Of a stretch of 8,112 nt of DNA, positions 6,713 to 8,112 are shown in pieces. Within the stretch, counting starts at the first letter, position 1, and each line of letters starts with the position of its first letter. The notes under the pieces are model-generated. The model ran no database searches. It had not been told where the DNA came from and saw only the letters and a list, made by a program, of their open reading frames with translations. Made by a program: the position numbers and the translations under genes. Origin of the DNA: UBA1563 sp041667115 (GTDB taxonomy: Bacteria > Bacteroidota > Ignavibacteria > Ignavibacteriales > Ignavibacteriaceae). The DNA lies in the NCBI GenBank assembly GCA_041667115.1, contig JBAYFO010000091.1:1-8112 (forward strand), written 5' to 3'.

Positions 6713-7036
6713 ATGCGAATTAAAAAGAATGATAATATAGTTGTGATTTCCGGAAATGATAAAAATAAAACCGGAAAAGTTCTGAAAGTGTTCCCAAAGG
6801 TCAGCCGTGTGATTGTTGAAGGAATTAATATTCGTAAACGTCATACAAAACCTTCGCAAAAAAGTCAACAAGGAGGCATTATTGAAAAAGAAGCTCCTAT
6901 ACATGTTTCCAATGTAATGATTGTGGATCCCAAGACAAGCAAGCCTACTCGTATTGGTTCTAAAGTAATTATTGATGAAAAAACAGGCAAAAAGAAAATA
7001 GCACGCGTTAGCAAAACTTCCGGCGAGATGTTATAA
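6713..7036 (+). CDS. rplX: 50S ribosomal protein L24
   Basis: L24 starts 50S assembly by binding the 5' part of 23S rRNA. The 107-residue product fits the family (about 100-110). A KOW motif lies in the N-terminal third (KNDNIVVISGNDKNKTGKV), followed by VSRVIVEGINIRKRHTKPS, QQGGIIEKEAPIHVSNVMIV and a C-terminal GSKVIIDEKTGKKKIARV strand. It begins 10 bases after rplN, with no strong ribosome binding site, suggesting coupling. The gap after it (33 bases) is the longest between ribosomal genes here. Confidence 0.96.
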   Translation: MRIKKNDNIVVISGNDKNKTGKVLKVFPKVSRVIVEGINIRKRHTKPSQKSQQGGIIEKEAPIHVSNVMIVDPKTSKPTRIGSKVIIDEKTGKKKIARVSKTSGEML

Positions 7037-7069
7037 GTACTCATCATTTTCTAAAGGTTTGAAGATATA

Positions 7070-7729
7070 ATGGCAGAAAAAAAAGTAAAAGAAGTTAAAG
7101 TTGTTACCGAAAAAAAAGGGAAACAACCTAAAGAAGCTCCCAAAGAAGCAGCAACGCTAGCTCCGGAAGTGAGAGTCCCTAACAGACTTTTGGGTGTTTA
7201 CCGAAAGCAAATCGTTTCAGATTTACTTAAAAAATTAAATTTTACTAACGTAATGCAAGTTCCTAAACTTACCAAAATTGTTGTAAATATGGGTGTTGGA
7301 GCTGCGGCTTCCGACGCGAAAGTTATGGAAGAAGCAATTCGCGATCTCGAAACGATCGCCGGTCAAAAAGCTAGTGTGCGTAAAGCGAAAAAAGATATTT
7401 CTAATTTCAAACTTCGTAAAGGCGTTAACATTGGTGTTATGGTTACTTTACGTAAAGAAAGAATGTACGAATTTCTTGATCGGTTTATTAATGTTGCGTT
7501 ACCACGCGTAAGAGATTTTAAGGGACTTTCTGATAAATCTTTCGATGGCAGAGGCAACTATTCCATCGGAGTAAAAGAACAGATTATTTTCCCTGAAATT
7601 AATGCTGATAAAGTACTTAAAGTTTTAGGAATGGATATTACTTTTGTAACTACTGCAAAGACGGATGCTCAGGCTTTTGAACTCTTACAAGCTTTTGGTT
7701 TCCCTTTCAGAAAAAAAGAAATTAAATAA
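7070..7729 (+). CDS. rplE: 50S ribosomal protein L5 with N-terminal extension
   Basis: L5 binds 5S rRNA in the central protuberance of the 50S subunit and contacts P-site tRNA. The canonical fold starts near residue 37 (VPNRLLGVYRKQIVSDLLKK), followed by NVMQVPKLTKIVVNMGVG, KAKKDISNFKLRKGVNIGVM, LPRVRDFKGLSDKSFDGRGN and a QIIFPEINADKVLKVLGMDI block. The total of 219 residues exceeds the usual ~180. The extra first ~35 residues are low-complexity, rich in Lys, Glu, Ala and Pro, and probably disordered. I keep ATG 7070 because starting later would leave a long untranslated gap, but its Shine-Dalgarno (AAAGG about 12 bases upstream) is modest. An in-frame GTG at 7169 would give a normal 186-residue L5, though it lacks a convincing ribosome binding site. 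Confidence 0.95.
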   Translation: MAEKKVKEVKVVTEKKGKQPKEAPKEAATLAPEVRVPNRLLGVYRKQIVSDLLKKLNFTNVMQVPKLTKIVVNMGVGAAASDAKVMEEAIRDLETIAGQKASVRKAKKDISNFKLRKGVNIGVMVTLRKERMYEFLDRFINVALPRVRDFKGLSDKSFDGRGNYSIGVKEQIIFPEINADKVLKVLGMDITFVTTAKTDAQAFELLQAFGFPFRKKEIK

Positions 7730-7745
7730 GGTTAAAGGATTTTTC

Positions 7746-8015
7746 ATGGCAAGAAAGTGTTTGATTGCAAGAGAAGAGAAAAGAAGAGTTTTGGTTGAAA
7801 AATATCAAAAAATTCGTGCTGATCTAAAGAAAAAAGGGGATTGGGACGCACTTCAAGAACTTCCAAGGAATTCTTCAAAAATTCGTATGCATAATAGATG
7901 CATGGTAACTGGAAGATCCAGAGGATATCACAGAAAATTCGGAATCTCACGTCTAGTTTTGCGCGAAAAAGCTTTGCGCGGTGAAATTCCCGGTTTAAGA
8001 AAGGCTAGCTGGTAG
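7746..8015 (+). CDS. rpsN: 30S ribosomal protein S14 (zinc-free type)
   Basis: S14 is a 30S head protein next to S3 and S10, needed for late assembly. The start is ATG 7746 with AAAGGA 6 bases upstream, giving 89 residues. The frame is open upstream into rplE, but that part overlaps the L5 end and does not resemble S14. The C-terminal signature is present: HNRCMVTGRSRGYHRKFGIS (49-68) and LRGEIPGLRKASW (77-89). Only Cys5 and Cys52 are present, so the paired CxxC zinc knuckles of the short (about 61-residue) zinc-binding form are absent. This is the longer zinc-independent form, as in E. coli (about 101), but a little shorter. The TAG stop is part of the rpsH ribosome binding site. Confidence 0.97.
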   Translation: MARKCLIAREEKRRVLVEKYQKIRADLKKKGDWDALQELPRNSSKIRMHNRCMVTGRSRGYHRKFGISRLVLREKALRGEIPGLRKASW

Positions 8016-8018
8016 GAG
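8013..8018 (+). promoter_or_regulatory. rpsN stop codon inside the rpsH Shine-Dalgarno site
   Basis: TAGGAG joins the rpsN stop (TAG, 8013-8015) to a GGAG ribosome binding site 5 bases before the rpsH ATG at 8024. Ribosomes ending rpsN cover the rpsH entry site, implying coupled translation of S14 and S8. Confidence 0.7.
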
Positions 8019-8023
8019 ACTTT

Positions 8024-8112
8024 ATGGCAGTAACAGATCCAATTGCAGATTTATTAACACGAATCAGAAATGCAGTTAAAGCACAAAAAAGAAGAGTTGA
8101 TATTCCTTTTTC
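8024..8112 (+). CDS. rpsH: 30S ribosomal protein S8 (N-terminal part only)
   Basis: The frame opens with ATG 8024 and reads MAVTDPIADLLTRIRNAVKA then QKRRVDIPF, cut by the window edge after 29 codons. DPIADLLTRIRNA is the diagnostic N-terminus of S8, a primary 16S rRNA binding protein and, in E. coli, the translational repressor of the spc operon. The GGAG upstream and the place after rpsN confirm it. Nothing can be said about the rest of the protein or its RNA-binding C-terminal half. Confidence 0.95.
   Translation, partial: MAVTDPIADLLTRIRNAVKAQKRRVDIPF

Noticed and set aside
6707..7047. Two minus-strand frames (65 and 60 codons) opposite rplX
   Set aside because: Both are antisense shadows of L24 coding sequence with no support of their own.
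7108..7120. A programmed frameshift at the A8-GGG run in rplE
   Set aside because: The zero frame continues straight into an intact L5 core, so no frameshift is needed, and I see no clear stimulatory structure next to it.
7665..7745. An upstream extension of the S14 frame by 27 codons into rplE
   Set aside because: It overlaps the L5 end and is not S14-like; ATG 7746 has a good ribosome binding site and gives the canonical MARK start.
7363..7950. Minus-strand frames opposite rplE and rpsN
   Set aside because: Antisense shadows of conserved L5 and S14 genes; no start signal or family resemblance.
1..8112. A hidden novel system (toxin-antitoxin, defence, mobile element, CRISPR) within the cluster
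   Set aside because: Every gene is a recognised translation gene in conserved order, gaps are at most 73 bases, and no direct repeats, integrase-like or transposase-like sequence is seen.

Overview
The window is one continuous, co-directional (+ strand) block of translation genes: the end of a str-type cluster (tuf, EF-Tu) followed by the S10 and spc ribosomal protein clusters. The order is tuf - rpsJ - rplC - rplD - rplW - rplB - rpsS - rplV - rpsC - rplP - rpmC - rpsQ - rplN - rplX - rplE - rpsN - rpsH, with rpsH cut by the right edge. This is the conserved bacterial order, with no insertion, deletion, inversion or foreign gene. I see no mobile element, CRISPR array, rRNA or tRNA, and no gap over 73 bases.

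Organism: an AT-rich bacterium that prefers AGA for arginine. A likely placement is the Bacteroidota/Chlorobi/Ignavibacteria (FCB) group, perhaps Ignavibacteria. Supports are tuf directly upstream of rpsJ, the DHPM variant of the L2 DHPH motif, the APGSIGSSSYPSRVFKG segment of L3, and the zinc-free form of S14. Clear Shine-Dalgarno sequences before many genes argue against Bacteroidota lineages that largely lack them. The placement is inferred from motif memory, not from a search.

Layout: tuf (25-1230) ends just before a strong 12-bp hairpin (1245-1272) that looks like an intrinsic terminator or attenuator. The S10 cluster proper runs from rpsJ (GTG start, 1304) to rpsQ (6312), and the spc cluster from rplN (6334) past the right edge. 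From rpsJ onward, spacing runs from a 1-base overlap (rplD/rplW) to 33 bases (rplX/rplE), as expected for one polycistronic, translationally coupled transcript. Start codons are ATG except GTG for rpsJ and TTG for rpsC. All 16 visible stops are TAA or TAG.

Function: EF-Tu delivers aminoacyl-tRNA to the ribosome. The other 16 genes encode structural proteins of the 30S subunit (S10, S19, S3, S17, S14, S8) and the 50S subunit (L3, L4, L23, L2, L22, L16, L29, L14, L24, L5). I found no undescribed system. The items worth a second look are small: the tuf-rpsJ hairpin, a lysine-rich N-terminal extension on L5, non-ATG starts, and a few substitutions at normally conserved or modified positions.
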